From NCBI RefSeq assembly GCF_000172175.1, contig NZ_ABJL02000008.1:434001-498000 (forward strand): DNA of 64,000 bases, in the 5' to 3' direction. The translations under genes and the position numbers were made by a program. Origin of the DNA: Bacteroides intestinalis DSM 17393. GTDB lineage: Bacteria > Bacteroidota > Bacteroidia > Bacteroidales > Bacteroidaceae. The notes below the pieces were generated by a model, which did no database searches, was not told the origin of the DNA, and worked only from the letters and a program-made list of their open reading frames with translations. Below, piece after piece: positions 16,385 through 25,815 of the stretch (its first letter is position 1; each line of letters opens with the position of its first letter).

Positions 16385-18739
16385 TTATCCGATTATTTTA
16401 AAACGGGCAAAGCGCAATAAAAGTTGCTTGTCACCCGCATTCTTGAAACGAATGGTAGCTTTAGCATTATCCCCTTCACCTTCCACTTTCACAACTTCTC
16501 CCAGACCAAAACGTTCGTGCTCGATCAATTGTCCGGGGTGTACTGCCATTGCAGAAGCAGGAACCGATGAAGAAGCAGGAGTTGATGAAGTCACCCGCTT
16601 CAGGTTGCGCGGAACGCTCGGAGCAATCATCTGCTGTTTAGGACGCTGAGGAGTTTCTTTTTCCTTATTATAAAATGATTCGCGTACATGGGGTGAACGA
16701 GAGAAACCAGTGCTATTCTCCCGACGAAATGCCCCGGACTCATCATCAATCTTATTACTAAGCCCTGCCTCCTGGGGCAAACGCAGAAAACGAATATCTA
16801 TATCCTTCAGGAAGCGACTAGGACTGCCAAATTCCATTTTTCCATAGCGAAAACGGGTACGGGCATATGACAGAAAACAATGTTCTTCTGCACGGGTAAT
16901 GGCCACATAGAACAAACGTCTTTCCTCTTCTAACGCACGGGGTGAATCCCCTACCATACCACTGGGAAAAAGATTTTCTTCCATTCCCACCACAAATACA
17001 TTCCTAAACTCCAATCCTTTGGCAGAATGGACAGTCATAAGCGTAATTTTCTCATCATCTCCATCTTTATCTGAGTCCTGATCTGTCAACAGTGAGACCT
17101 CCGAAAGAAAATCAGTCAACGATATATTAGGATTACCTTCTTCCAAACGCATCGCACAAAAATCACTCATACCATTGACCAACTCCTCGATATTCTCCTT
17201 ACGACTAAGGTTCTCCGGAGAATTATCCTGGCAGACATCATTAATAATACCGGATTGACGGATAATTTCCGTACCAATTTCATAAGCATTTTTATCCACT
17301 ACACCTTCCAGAAATCCTGAAATCAAATCGCGGAAAATCTGTAATTTGGAATGTGTACCCTTATTGAAATTCAGCCCATATGTCAACGGTTCGCATAACA
17401 CAGTCCAAAGACTGACACCATTCTCAGTAGCTGCAGTAATGATCTTCCCCACTGTCGTATCACCAATACCACGAGCCGGATAGTTAATAATCCGCTTAAA
17501 TGCTTCTTCATCATTCGGATTAACAACCAACCGGAAATAAGCTATCACATCCTTAATCTCCTTACGTTGATAAAAGGATAATCCACCGTAAATACGGTAT
17601 GGCATACCCCGCTTACGCATTGCTTCCTCAAAGACACGACTCTGCGCATTGGTACGGTAAAGTATAGCAAAATCCGAATAGGGATAATGCTCCGAGCGAC
17701 GAAGTTCCGCAATCTTATTGACTACAATATCTCCCTCTTCCACATCACTGTATGCCTGAAACACACCAATGGCTTCCCCTTTCTCTTTCTCCGAAAAAAC
17801 CTCCTTACGTATTTGCCTCTCATTCTTCTCAATCAAACTATTCGCCGCACAAACAATAGTTTGTGTAGACCGATAATTTTGTTCCAGTTTAAAGACTTTT
17901 GTATTGGGATATATTTTAGTAAAGTATAATATATTATCAATATCAGCTCCCCGGAAAGAGTAAATACTCTGGGCATCATCTCCTACCACACAAACCTGCT
18001 GATGATCTTTTGCCAACTGTAATACAATGCTATGCTGAGCATAATTAGTATCCTGATACTCATCTACCAGAATATAGCGAAACTGTTCCTGATAACGCGC
18101 TAACACTTCCGGATGATCCCTGAACAGTATAAAAGTATAAAAAAGTAAATCATCAAAATCCATTGCATCCGCCTGCCTGCAACGATCCCAATAGCGATGA
18201 TAAATATCACGTATTGCAGGCATCTTAGCTGCACAATCGCCCTCATATGCCTCTTTATTGGATGCATACGCCGCAGGTGAAACTAAATGATTTTTCGCAT
18301 TGGATATACGTGCCTGTACATTCCCCGGTTTATACACTTTCTCATCCAAGCCCATTTCTTTTATAATAGAACGCATCAGACTCTTACTGTCCGCCGTATC
18401 ATAAATGGTAAACTGTGAAGTAAAACCTATATTTACGGCTTCCACATGCAAAATACGCAAAAATATGGAATGGAATGTGCCCATCCATAAATGACGTGCC
18501 CGCTGGTCTCCTACCTGCCGGGCAATACGCTCTTTCATTTCACGGGCAGCTTTATTGGTAAAAGTTAAAGCCAATATATTCCATGGCTGATAACCATTCT
18601 CTAACAAATAGGCTATTTTATAGGTCAGCACCCGCGTCTTACCGGAACCAGCACCGGCTATAACCAGTGACGGGCCCTCGTTGTATAGCACTGCTGCGCG
18701 CTGTCCTTCATTCAGTTCTTCGATATAATTCGTATTCAT
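16385..18739 (-). CDS. pcrA: UvrD/PcrA-type DNA helicase
   Basis: A 784-residue superfamily 1A 3'-5' helicase for repair and clearing of replication obstacles. It has the Q-motif LNEGQRAAV, Walker A AGAGSGKT (about 28-35), motif II VDEYQDTN, motif III VVGDDAQSIYSFRGAD, motif IV EQNYRS, motif V LMTVHSAKGLEF and motif VI YVAITRAEE. The C-terminal end has a PcrA-like Tudor domain (IEHERFGLGEVVKVEGEG...). The distal linker (about 690-735) is low-complexity. A -7 box ends only 5 bp before the ATG, so the message may be leaderless. Confidence 0.95.
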   Translation of the reverse strand: MNTNYIEELNEGQRAAVLYNEGPSLVIAGAGSGKTRVLTYKIAYLLENGYQPWNILALTFTNKAAREMKERIARQVGDQRARHLWMGTFHSIFLRILHVEAVNIGFTSQFTIYDTADSKSLMRSIIKEMGLDEKVYKPGNVQARISNAKNHLVSPAAYASNKEAYEGDCAAKMPAIRDIYHRYWDRCRQADAMDFDDLLFYTFILFRDHPEVLARYQEQFRYILVDEYQDTNYAQHSIVLQLAKDHQQVCVVGDDAQSIYSFRGADIDNILYFTKIYPNTKVFKLEQNYRSTQTIVCAANSLIEKNERQIRKEVFSEKEKGEAIGVFQAYSDVEEGDIVVNKIAELRRSEHYPYSDFAILYRTNAQSRVFEEAMRKRGMPYRIYGGLSFYQRKEIKDVIAYFRLVVNPNDEEAFKRIINYPARGIGDTTVGKIITAATENGVSLWTVLCEPLTYGLNFNKGTHSKLQIFRDLISGFLEGVVDKNAYEIGTEIIRQSGIINDVCQDNSPENLSRKENIEELVNGMSDFCAMRLEEGNPNISLTDFLSEVSLLTDQDSDKDGDDEKITLMTVHSAKGLEFRNVFVVGMEENLFPSGMVGDSPRALEEERRLFYVAITRAEEHCFLSYARTRFRYGKMEFGSPSRFLKDIDIRFLRLPQEAGLSNKIDDESGAFRRENSTGFSRSPHVRESFYNKEKETPQRPKQQMIAPSVPRNLKRVTSSTPASSSVPASAMAVHPGQLIEHERFGLGEVVKVEGEGDNAKATIRFKNAGDKQLLLRFARFKIIG

Positions 18740-18744
18740 GTATG

Positions 18745-18752
18745 CAAAATTA
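18745..18752 (-). promoter_or_regulatory. -7 box directly before uvrD/pcrA
   Basis: TAATTTTG on the minus strand ends 5 bp before the ATG at 18739, predicting a transcript with little or no leader. Confidence 0.45.
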
Positions 18753-18896
18753 AGGGATTCTTTTTAGATTCATACAATGTATACGAACTAAAATAATTAA
18801 GATAGCATATTACATTTCAGAAAACAGTCCATAAGTCACTGTTTATTATGCACTTCCACAACAAGTCATTCTACATCTTCAAAAAGTTTTATAGAT

Positions 18897-18962
18897 ATGG
18901 AAGAACATTTATTGGATATCAAACGTTATATTAACAGAAACATAATTCAAGACAAATTATGA
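18897..18962 (+). other. Possible 21-codon upstream ORF before sodB
   Basis: An ATG at 18897 opens MEEHLLDIKRYINRNIIQDKL and its TGA overlaps an in-frame upstream ATG of sodB at 18959 as ATGA. No family is recognised. Chance is likely, but the arrangement would allow coupled translation of a longer SodB. Confidence 0.25.
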
Positions 18963-18994
18963 ATACATTATTAACATCTTTAATGCTTATAATT

Positions 18995-19579
18995 ATGACA
19001 TACGAAATGCCTAAACTTCCATATGCAAACAATGCGTTGGAACCTGTAATCAGTCAGCAAACTATAGATTACCACTACGGTAAGCACTTACAAACATACG
19101 TAAATAACCTCAATAACCTGGTTCCGGGTACAGAGTATGAAAATAAAGATTTAGTAACCATAGTAGCTACTGCACCAGATGGAGCCATCTTCAATAATGC
19201 AGGACAAGTTCTGAACCATACTTTATACTTCCTGCAATTTTCCCCCAAACCTGCTCATAGTGAGCCAACCGGTAAATTAGCAGAAGCTATTAAACGCGAT
19301 TTTGGAAGCTTCGATAACTTCAAAAAAGAGTTCACAGCTGCTGCCGTAGGATTATTCGGCTCTGGCTGGGCTTGGTTATCAGTAGATAAGAACGGAAAAC
19401 TTCATATAACCAAAGAAGCTAATGGCAGTAACCCTGTACGTGCAGGACTTATTCCATTGTTAGGCTTCGATGTGTGGGAACACTCCTACTATCTTGATTA
19501 TCAGAATCGCCGTGCCGATCATGTTAATGCTCTTTGGAGTATTATCGACTGGGATGTAGTGGGTAATCGACTGAAATAA
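18995..19579 (+). CDS. sodB: Iron (or cambialistic) superoxide dismutase
   Basis: A 194-residue SodB that dismutates superoxide. It starts MTYEMPKLPYANNALEP, as in other Bacteroides enzymes. Metal ligands are recognisable: His in TIDYHYGKH, His in NHTLYFLQ, and Asp and His in DVWEHSYYLDYQN. The Gln-containing NAGQVLNH segment is of the Fe/cambialistic type. ATG 18995 is chosen over the in-frame ATG at 18959, which would add 12 hydrophobic residues (MNTLLTSLMLII). Monocistronic, followed by a hairpin terminator. Confidence 0.95.
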   Translation: MTYEMPKLPYANNALEPVISQQTIDYHYGKHLQTYVNNLNNLVPGTEYENKDLVTIVATAPDGAIFNNAGQVLNHTLYFLQFSPKPAHSEPTGKLAEAIKRDFGSFDNFKKEFTAAAVGLFGSGWAWLSVDKNGKLHITKEANGSNPVRAGLIPLLGFDVWEHSYYLDYQNRRADHVNALWSIIDWDVVGNRLK

Positions 19580-19612
19580 GCAACAACAACCTTATAAACT
19601 CTTTTTTTAATG

Positions 19613-19647
19613 CGCACCTACGGGAATAGAAACTTCCCATAGGTGCG
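19613..19647 (+). terminator. Terminator after sodB
   Basis: A 14-bp stem with one mismatch (CGCACCTA.GGGAA pairing with TTCCC.TAGGTGCG), followed by TTTGTGTTT. Confidence 0.7.
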
Positions 19648-19707
19648 TTTGTGTTTCAATCTAACATATTTTAAAGAAAAACGTTACCTACTGAAAGCAT
19701 TTATCAT

Positions 19708-19715
19708 TAACTTTG
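19708..19715 (+). promoter_or_regulatory. -7 box for the thiE-like gene
   Basis: TAACTTTG, 27 bp upstream of the ATG at 19743. No clear -33 element. Confidence 0.55.
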
Positions 19716-19742
19716 CTAAACATAAACGTTTAACAAATAAAA

Positions 19743-20351
19743 ATGAAGCTCATCATAGTCACAGCGCCCACATTTTTTGTGGAAGAGGACAAGATCATTA
19801 CAGCACTCTTTGAAGAAGGGCTGGATATTTTGCATCTGCGGAAACCGGAAACTCCTGCTATGTATTCCGAGCGACTTTTGACGCTAATACCTGAAAAATA
19901 TCATAGACGCATTGTTACTCACGAACATTTCTATTTAAAGGAAGAGTTTGACCTCATGGGTATTCATCTGAACACACGTAATCCTAATGAACCACATGAT
20001 TACTCAGGACATGTCAGCTGTACTTGCCATTCTGTAGAAGAAGTAAAAAGCAAAAAGCATTTTTATGATTATGTATTTATGAGCCCCGTATACGACTGTA
20101 TCACCAAAACAGGTACTCTTTCCGGTTATACTCCAGAAGAATTGCGCACAGCTGGAAAAGAAAGAATAATAGATACTAAAGTTATGGCTTTAGGAGGAAT
20201 CACTCCAGACAATATTCTGGAAATAAAAGATTTCGGATTCGGCGGTGCAGTAGTACTCGGTGATTTATGGAATAAATTCAATGTTTGTACAGATCGGGAT
20301 TATTTAGGTGTCATCCGCCACTTTAAGAAACTAAAGGAAATGGCGGATTAA
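19743..20351 (+). CDS. Thiamine phosphate synthase-like protein (ThiE/TenI fold)
   Basis: A 202-residue TIM-barrel of the ThiE/TenI family. ThiE joins HMP-PP and thiazole phosphate to thiamine phosphate. Visible features: LDILHLRKPE (beta2), GIHLNTRN, the phosphate-site region SCTCHSVEEV, VFMSPVYDCITKTGTLSGYT and the C-terminal MALGGITPDNI. It stands alone, away from a thi operon and without a TPP riboswitch in its 5' region, so it may be a TenI-like relative with another role. Confidence 0.8.
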   Translation: MKLIIVTAPTFFVEEDKIITALFEEGLDILHLRKPETPAMYSERLLTLIPEKYHRRIVTHEHFYLKEEFDLMGIHLNTRNPNEPHDYSGHVSCTCHSVEEVKSKKHFYDYVFMSPVYDCITKTGTLSGYTPEELRTAGKERIIDTKVMALGGITPDNILEIKDFGFGGAVVLGDLWNKFNVCTDRDYLGVIRHFKKLKEMAD

Positions 20352-20366
20352 AAAGTTCAATTTCCA

Positions 20367-21251
20367 TTAGAACTTCCCATATTCTTTATATTCGACCCCA
20401 GCAGGCAAAGTAAAATAGAATGTAGAGCCTTCTCCTTTTTTAGATTCTACACCAATGCCACCACCATAGTGTTCAACAATAGATTTCGTAATAGAAAGAC
20501 CTAAACCTGTGCCACGAATGTTATAGTTCATCTTCACAAAACGTTCAAAGATAGCCCGGCGACTTTCTTCATCAATGCCACATCCTGTATCAGCTACATA
20601 AAAATAAAAGTTATTATTACTCAAACGGCGATATCCAATCTTCACACTACCCTGTTCTGTAAACTTCAAAGCATTTTTCACCAAATTATTAATGACCTGT
20701 GCAAAACGTACCCGGTCTATCATTAAACGACATTGGGGAAGTTTCTCTACAAACTCTATCTGAATACCCGACGGACGGGGATGTGCATTTTCTGCAGCAC
20801 ACATTTCCTGAATCAAAGCATTCACATCCACATCTCCATCTTTATATTCCATTGTATTGGCCTCAATCTTTGAGAAGTCCAATAAATCATTAATCATCTG
20901 AACAAGAAAATCTTTATTGTCATTGATTTCTTTCAGAAAAATCATTCGTTCTTCTCTACTCAGATTATCAGTCTCAGCAAGTACATTTGTAAATCCGACA
21001 ATCGCATTAAGTGGAGTACGTATCTCATGGGTCATATTAGCGATAAAGGCATTCTTCAGCTGATTACTTTCTTCCGCTACTTCATTTAATTGTTGCAAAG
21101 TCTTCAACCTCTTGGTCTTGTTGATAGACACCACAATCATAATGACCAGAAGTAATAAAATAATTACTCCAAAGCATAGCAAGAGTATTTCATTCCTTTG
21201 ATAAAAATCTGATGCCCCTAAAATATAAAATGTTGCAAAATCCGGCTTCAT
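20367..21251 (-). CDS. Small membrane sensor histidine kinase
   Basis: A 294-residue kinase with one transmembrane helix (about 22-43) and almost no periplasmic part. It has a HisKA domain with phospho-acceptor His75 (ANMTHEIRTPLNAIVGF), and an HATPase domain with N-box NNLVKNALKFTE, G1 DTGCGID, F-box FERFVK and G2 GTGLGLSI. Neither a sensor domain nor a receiver is present, and no response regulator lies nearby. Its catalytic core is closely similar to that of the hybrid kinase at 31197-34334. The signal and partner are unknown. Confidence 0.9.
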   Translation of the reverse strand: MKPDFATFYILGASDFYQRNEILLLCFGVIILLLLVIMIVVSINKTKRLKTLQQLNEVAEESNQLKNAFIANMTHEIRTPLNAIVGFTNVLAETDNLSREERMIFLKEINDNKDFLVQMINDLLDFSKIEANTMEYKDGDVDVNALIQEMCAAENAHPRPSGIQIEFVEKLPQCRLMIDRVRFAQVINNLVKNALKFTEQGSVKIGYRRLSNNNFYFYVADTGCGIDEESRRAIFERFVKMNYNIRGTGLGLSITKSIVEHYGGGIGVESKKGEGSTFYFTLPAGVEYKEYGKF

Positions 21252-21299
21252 AAAGTTGGTTATTAAAAGATAAAGATGATCCTAATTCTATATGTGGTA

Positions 21300-21307
21300 C
21301 AAATATA
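21300..21307 (-). promoter_or_regulatory. -7 box for the small histidine kinase
   Basis: TATATTTG on the minus strand, 48 bp upstream of the ATG. Confidence 0.5.
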
Positions 21308-21358
21308 CTAAAGAAAAAACAAATAACTGATCAATAGATACATGTTTTTCTAAAAAAG

Positions 21359-21397
21359 ATAGGCTGTAAGCCTTTCTAAAAAAGGTTTACAGCCTAT
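21359..21397 (-). terminator. Terminator of ppdK
   Basis: A long stem (ATAGGCTGTAA / TTACAGCCTAT plus an inner CCTT/AAGG), followed by a T-rich run on the minus strand, 22 bp after the ppdK stop. Confidence 0.85.
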
Positions 21398-21418
21398 AAA
21401 TAAGATTTATGAAGTCTT

Positions 21419-24145
21419 TTATTTCAGATCTTCAATAGCTGCCTGCGCCGCTGCGAGGCGTGCTATAGGTACTCTAAATGGAGAACAACTAACGTAGTTC
21501 AAACCCACCTTATGGCAGAATTTTACAGAAGAAGGTTCACCGCCATGCTCACCGCAAATACCGCATTTCAAGTCCGGACGAATAGCACGACCTTTTTCCG
21601 TAGCCATACGTACCAGCTGTCCTACTCCATTTTGATCGAGAACCTGGAATGGGTCTACTTTCAGAATCTTCTTTTCCAGATAAACCGGAAGGAAAGAAGC
21701 AATGTCATCACGTGAATAACCGAATGTCATCTGCGTTAAGTCATTTGTACCAAATGAGAAGAACTCAGCAGAAGAAGCAATACGGTCAGCAGTCAAAGCA
21801 GCGCGAGGAATTTCAATCATCGTACCTACCTTGAAGTCAATGCTATCACCCAGTTCAGCGAAAAGTGCAGCAGCTTCTTCGCGAATTACCTTTTCCTGTT
21901 CTTTGAACTCATACAAAATACCAGTCAGCGGAACCATGATTTCCGGATGGGTTTCCACACCTTCTTTCTTCAGTTCCAAAGCAGCACCAAGGATAGCACG
22001 TGTCTGCATCTGAGTAATTTCAGGATACGTATTACCCAAACGACATCCGCGGTGTCCCAACATCGGATTATGTTCACAAAGTGACTCTACACGTTGCTGG
22101 ATATATTGCAAACTAACGCCCATAGCGTCCGCCATTTCTTGTTGTCCCTTCAAATCATGCGGAACAAATTCGTGCAAAGGAGGATCGAGCAGACGAACAG
22201 TTACCGGACAACCTTCCATAGCCTGGAAGATACCCTTAAAGTCAGCTTGTTGGTAAGGCAATATCTTGGCCAAAGCCTTGCGACGTCCTTCCGCATCTTC
22301 TGCGAGGATCATCTCACGCATAGCTTTAATTTTTTCACCTTCAAAAAACATATGTTCCGTACGGCAAAGACCGATACCTACAGCACCAAAGTTGCGAGCT
22401 ACGCCGGCATCATGGGGAGTATCTGCATTGGTACGTACCTGAAGTTTCGTATACTTATCAGCCAGATCCATCAATTCAGCAAAATCTCCTGAAAGTTCAG
22501 CAGCCTTTGTTTCTACCTGACCTTTATAAACTACACCTGTACTACCATTCAATGAAATATAATCACCTTCTTTCAGCAGAATGCCATCTATTTCTACAGT
22601 ACGAGCCTTATAATCAATATTCAAAGCACCGGCACCGGATACACAGCACTTACCCATACCACGGGCAACTACTGCTGCATGAGAAGTCATACCACCGCGA
22701 GCAGTAAGAATACCTTCTGCAACTGCCATACCCGCCAAATCTTCGGGAGAAGTCTCGATACGTACCATTATAATACGCTTACCGGCAGCATGCCATTCTG
22801 CAGCATCATCTGCAAAAAAGACAATCTGTCCTGTAGCAGCACCCGGAGATGCGGGAAGACCACGAGTTAAAACCTTGGCTTGTTTCAAAGCAGTCTTATC
22901 AAACACAGGGTGGAGCAATTCGTCCAATTTATTGGGCTCGCAGCGCATCAATGCAGTTTTCTCATCAATCATGCCCTGATGCAACAAATCCATTGCAATC
23001 TTCACCATAGCAGCACCGGTACGTTTACCGTTACGCGTCTGGAGAAACCAGAGTTTACCTTCCTGAACGGTAAATTCCATATCCTGCATATCTCTATAGT
23101 GGTCTTCCAACTTAGTCTGCAGAGTATCCAGTTCTTTATAGATTTCCGGCATAGCCTCTTCCATTGACGGATATTTGGCTGCACGTTCTTCTTCGCTAAC
23201 GCCTGCAAGTTCTGCCCAACGCTGTGAACCGATTTTGGTAATCTGCTGCGGTGTACGGATACCTGCCACAACGTCTTCACCTTGTGCATTAATCAAGTAT
23301 TCACCATTAAACAAGTCTTCACCTGTACCGGCATCGCGGCTAAAGCAAACACCTGTAGCAGAAGTCTCACCCATATTACCGAATACCATTGCCTGAACAT
23401 TAACGGCTGTACCCCACTCATCGGGTATACTTTCCATCTTGCGATATAGAATAGCACGTTCATTCATCCATGAATTGAATACCGCACAAACAGCGCCCCA
23501 CAACTGCTCATAAGCACAAGCCGGGAAGTCTTTTCCGGTTTGCTCCTTTACAGCAGCTTTAAACTTCTTCACTAATTCTTTAAGGTCTTCCACTTCCAGT
23601 TCATTATCCAGCTTCACGCCTTTTGCGTGCTTCACCTCTTCAATGATGGCTTCAAATGGATCGATATCCTCTTTATTAGTCGGTTTCATACCCAATACCA
23701 CGTCACCATACATCTGTACGAAACGACGGTAAGAGTCCCATGCAAAACGTGCATTGCCTGTTTTACGTGTCAATCCTTCTACTACTTCATCATTCAGACC
23801 CAAATTAAGGATCGTGTCCATCATACCCGGCATAGAAGCACGAGCGCCCGAACGCACTGAAACCAGTAATGGATTTTCTACATCACCGAACTTAGAAGAC
23901 ATTAATTCTTCTACTTTTGCTATAGCGCTTTCTACTTCGCCTTTCAACAGAGCAACAACTTTTTCCTGCCCCATCTCATTATATTCGGTACAAACCTCAG
24001 TCGTGATTGTAAAACCAGGAGGAACCGGAACCCCGATAAGGTTCATTTCGGCAAGGTTGGCACCTTTACCTCCCAAAAGATTTTTCATGTCGGCCTTTCC
24101 TTCTGCCTGACCGTTACCAAAGGTATAAACTCTTTTCTTGTCCAT
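21419..24145 (-). CDS. ppdK: Pyruvate, phosphate dikinase
   Basis: A 908-residue enzyme interconverting pyruvate + ATP + Pi and PEP + AMP + PPi; in Bacteroides it works in PEP/pyruvate metabolism. The N-terminal ATP-grasp part starts VYTFGNGQAEGKADMKNLLGGKGANLAEM. The central phospho-His domain carries the catalytic His in GGMTSHAAVVARGMGKCC (about 455), and the C-terminal TIM barrel has FGTNDLTQMTFGYSRDD and the catalytic Cys in CGICGEHGG (about 835). Length matches the family. It has its own promoter and terminator. Confidence 0.97.
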   Translation of the reverse strand: MDKKRVYTFGNGQAEGKADMKNLLGGKGANLAEMNLIGVPVPPGFTITTEVCTEYNEMGQEKVVALLKGEVESAIAKVEELMSSKFGDVENPLLVSVRSGARASMPGMMDTILNLGLNDEVVEGLTRKTGNARFAWDSYRRFVQMYGDVVLGMKPTNKEDIDPFEAIIEEVKHAKGVKLDNELEVEDLKELVKKFKAAVKEQTGKDFPACAYEQLWGAVCAVFNSWMNERAILYRKMESIPDEWGTAVNVQAMVFGNMGETSATGVCFSRDAGTGEDLFNGEYLINAQGEDVVAGIRTPQQITKIGSQRWAELAGVSEEERAAKYPSMEEAMPEIYKELDTLQTKLEDHYRDMQDMEFTVQEGKLWFLQTRNGKRTGAAMVKIAMDLLHQGMIDEKTALMRCEPNKLDELLHPVFDKTALKQAKVLTRGLPASPGAATGQIVFFADDAAEWHAAGKRIIMVRIETSPEDLAGMAVAEGILTARGGMTSHAAVVARGMGKCCVSGAGALNIDYKARTVEIDGILLKEGDYISLNGSTGVVYKGQVETKAAELSGDFAELMDLADKYTKLQVRTNADTPHDAGVARNFGAVGIGLCRTEHMFFEGEKIKAMREMILAEDAEGRRKALAKILPYQQADFKGIFQAMEGCPVTVRLLDPPLHEFVPHDLKGQQEMADAMGVSLQYIQQRVESLCEHNPMLGHRGCRLGNTYPEITQMQTRAILGAALELKKEGVETHPEIMVPLTGILYEFKEQEKVIREEAAALFAELGDSIDFKVGTMIEIPRAALTADRIASSAEFFSFGTNDLTQMTFGYSRDDIASFLPVYLEKKILKVDPFQVLDQNGVGQLVRMATEKGRAIRPDLKCGICGEHGGEPSSVKFCHKVGLNYVSCSPFRVPIARLAAAQAAIEDLK

Positions 24146-24187
24146 AATATAAATTTAAGTTTCTCGATTGTGATTTTTTTCTGTTCG

Positions 24188-24195
24188 CAAATCTA
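24188..24195 (-). promoter_or_regulatory. -7 box for ppdK
   Basis: TAGATTTG on the minus strand, 42 bp upstream of the ATG. Confidence 0.55.
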
Positions 24196-24309
24196 AGTAT
24201 ATTTCGCATACTAGAAAACTTTTTGAGAAAAAACTTTCTATCAAAATGCAATTTCGACATTGCAATCTTTAATATTTCACTTCATAGAGAGAATTCCCGA
24301 AAAAATGTC

Positions 24310-24317
24310 TATTTTTG
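24310..24317 (+). promoter_or_regulatory. -7 box for rlmD
   Basis: TATTTTTG, 28 bp upstream of the GTG start at 24346. Confidence 0.55.
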
Positions 24318-24345
24318 CAGAATAATTTATTAGACTGGTGTAAAA

Positions 24346-25776
24346 GTGGCAAGAAATAGAAAAGAACTTCCCCTACTGGAGAAAGTGACAATAACGGATG
24401 TGGCTGCCGAAGGAAAAGCCATCGCAAAGGTCAATGATTTGGTTATTTTCGTACCTTATGTCGTTCCCGGAGATGTAGTAGACCTGCAAATTAAGAGAAA
24501 AAAGCATCATTATGCTGAAGCCGTAGCAGTGAAGTTCCACGAATATTCTCGTGAAAGAGCCGTCCCATTTTGCCAACATTATGGGGTATGTGGTGGTTGC
24601 AAATGGCAAGTTCTCCCTTATTCCGAACAGATCAAATACAAGCAAAAACAAGTAACTGACAACCTTACCCGCATCGGAAAAATTGAACTTCCGGAGATTT
24701 CCCCGATTCTCGGTTCTGAGAAAACACAGTTCTATAGAAATAAACTGGAGTACACTTTTTCTAACAAACGCTGGTTGACGGAAGAAGAAGTTAAGCAAAA
24801 TGTGGTATATGATCAAATGAATGCTGTAGGTTTCCACATCCCCAATGCTTTTGATAAAGTACTAGCGATAGAGAAATGCTGGTTACAGGATGACATATCC
24901 AACCGTATCCGGAATGCTGTACGCGATTATGCTTACGAGCATGATTATTCATTCATTAATCTGCGTACTCAGGAAGGAATGTTACGCAATATGATTATCC
25001 GTACCTCCACTACCGGGGAACTTATGGTGATTCTCGTTGCAAAAATAGAGGAAGAAGAAAGAGAACTGCAACTGTTCAAACAACTCCTGCAATATGTTGC
25101 TGATACATTTCCCGAAATAACTTCCCTTCTATACATTATTAATAATAAGCGCAACGATACTATTACCGACCTGGATGTACATACTTTTAAAGGTAAAGAT
25201 CACATCTTTGAAGAAATGGAAGGATTACGTTTTAAAATAGGTCCTAAATCGTTCTATCAAACCAATTCCGAACAAGCATACAACCTTTATAAGATAGCAC
25301 GCAATTTTGCGGGATTAACCGGAAAAGAACTGGTATATGACCTTTATACAGGTACAGGAACCATTGCTAACTTTGTCTCCAAGCAAGCCCGCCAGGTTAT
25401 CGGTATCGAATATGTACCCGAAGCTATTGAGGATGCAAAGGTAAATGCAGAAATCAACGGTATTGAGAACACCTTATTCTTTGCCGGTGATATGAAAGAT
25501 ATGCTAACACAGGATTTCATCAACCAATACGGTCGACCGGATGTTATTATCACCGATCCTCCTCGAGCCGGTATGCATCAGGATGTAGTAGACGTTATCT
25601 TATTTGCCGAACCGAAACGTATTGTATATGTAAGTTGTAATCCAGCCACACAGGCACGCGACCTGCAACTGCTCGACGTAAAATACAAAGTAAAAGCCGT
25701 ACAACCGGTGGATATGTTCCCACATACTCACCACGTAGAAAACGTAGTGCTTCTGGAATTAAGAAATGAAGACTGA
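24346..25776 (+). CDS. rlmD: 23S rRNA (uracil(1939)-C5)-methyltransferase RlmD-like
   Basis: A 476-residue RlmD/RumA-type methyltransferase. It has a TRAM domain (about 10-65), an iron-sulfur cluster motif with Cys in PFCQHYGVCGGCKW (about 76-86) and a fourth Cys in IEKCWLQ, SAM-binding YDLYTGTGTIANFVSK (about 335), TDPPRAGMH, and the catalytic Cys in YVSCNPATQARDL (about 430). The start is GTG 24346; no upstream ATG is in frame after the -7 box. It is followed 39 bp later by a pseudouridine synthase, so two rRNA-modification genes probably share a transcript. Confidence 0.93.
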   Translation: MARNRKELPLLEKVTITDVAAEGKAIAKVNDLVIFVPYVVPGDVVDLQIKRKKHHYAEAVAVKFHEYSRERAVPFCQHYGVCGGCKWQVLPYSEQIKYKQKQVTDNLTRIGKIELPEISPILGSEKTQFYRNKLEYTFSNKRWLTEEEVKQNVVYDQMNAVGFHIPNAFDKVLAIEKCWLQDDISNRIRNAVRDYAYEHDYSFINLRTQEGMLRNMIIRTSTTGELMVILVAKIEEEERELQLFKQLLQYVADTFPEITSLLYIINNKRNDTITDLDVHTFKGKDHIFEEMEGLRFKIGPKSFYQTNSEQAYNLYKIARNFAGLTGKELVYDLYTGTGTIANFVSKQARQVIGIEYVPEAIEDAKVNAEINGIENTLFFAGDMKDMLTQDFINQYGRPDVIITDPPRAGMHQDVVDVILFAEPKRIVYVSCNPATQARDLQLLDVKYKVKAVQPVDMFPHTHHVENVVLLELRNED

Positions 25777-25815
25777 GAATTAATCACTAATCACTAACCA
25801 TTAATCACTATCAAC

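Noticed and set aside
25778..25812. AATCACTAA-type short repeats between rlmD and the pseudouridine synthase gene
   Set aside because: A short low-complexity tract of 35 bp; no dyad or regulatory feature could be supported.
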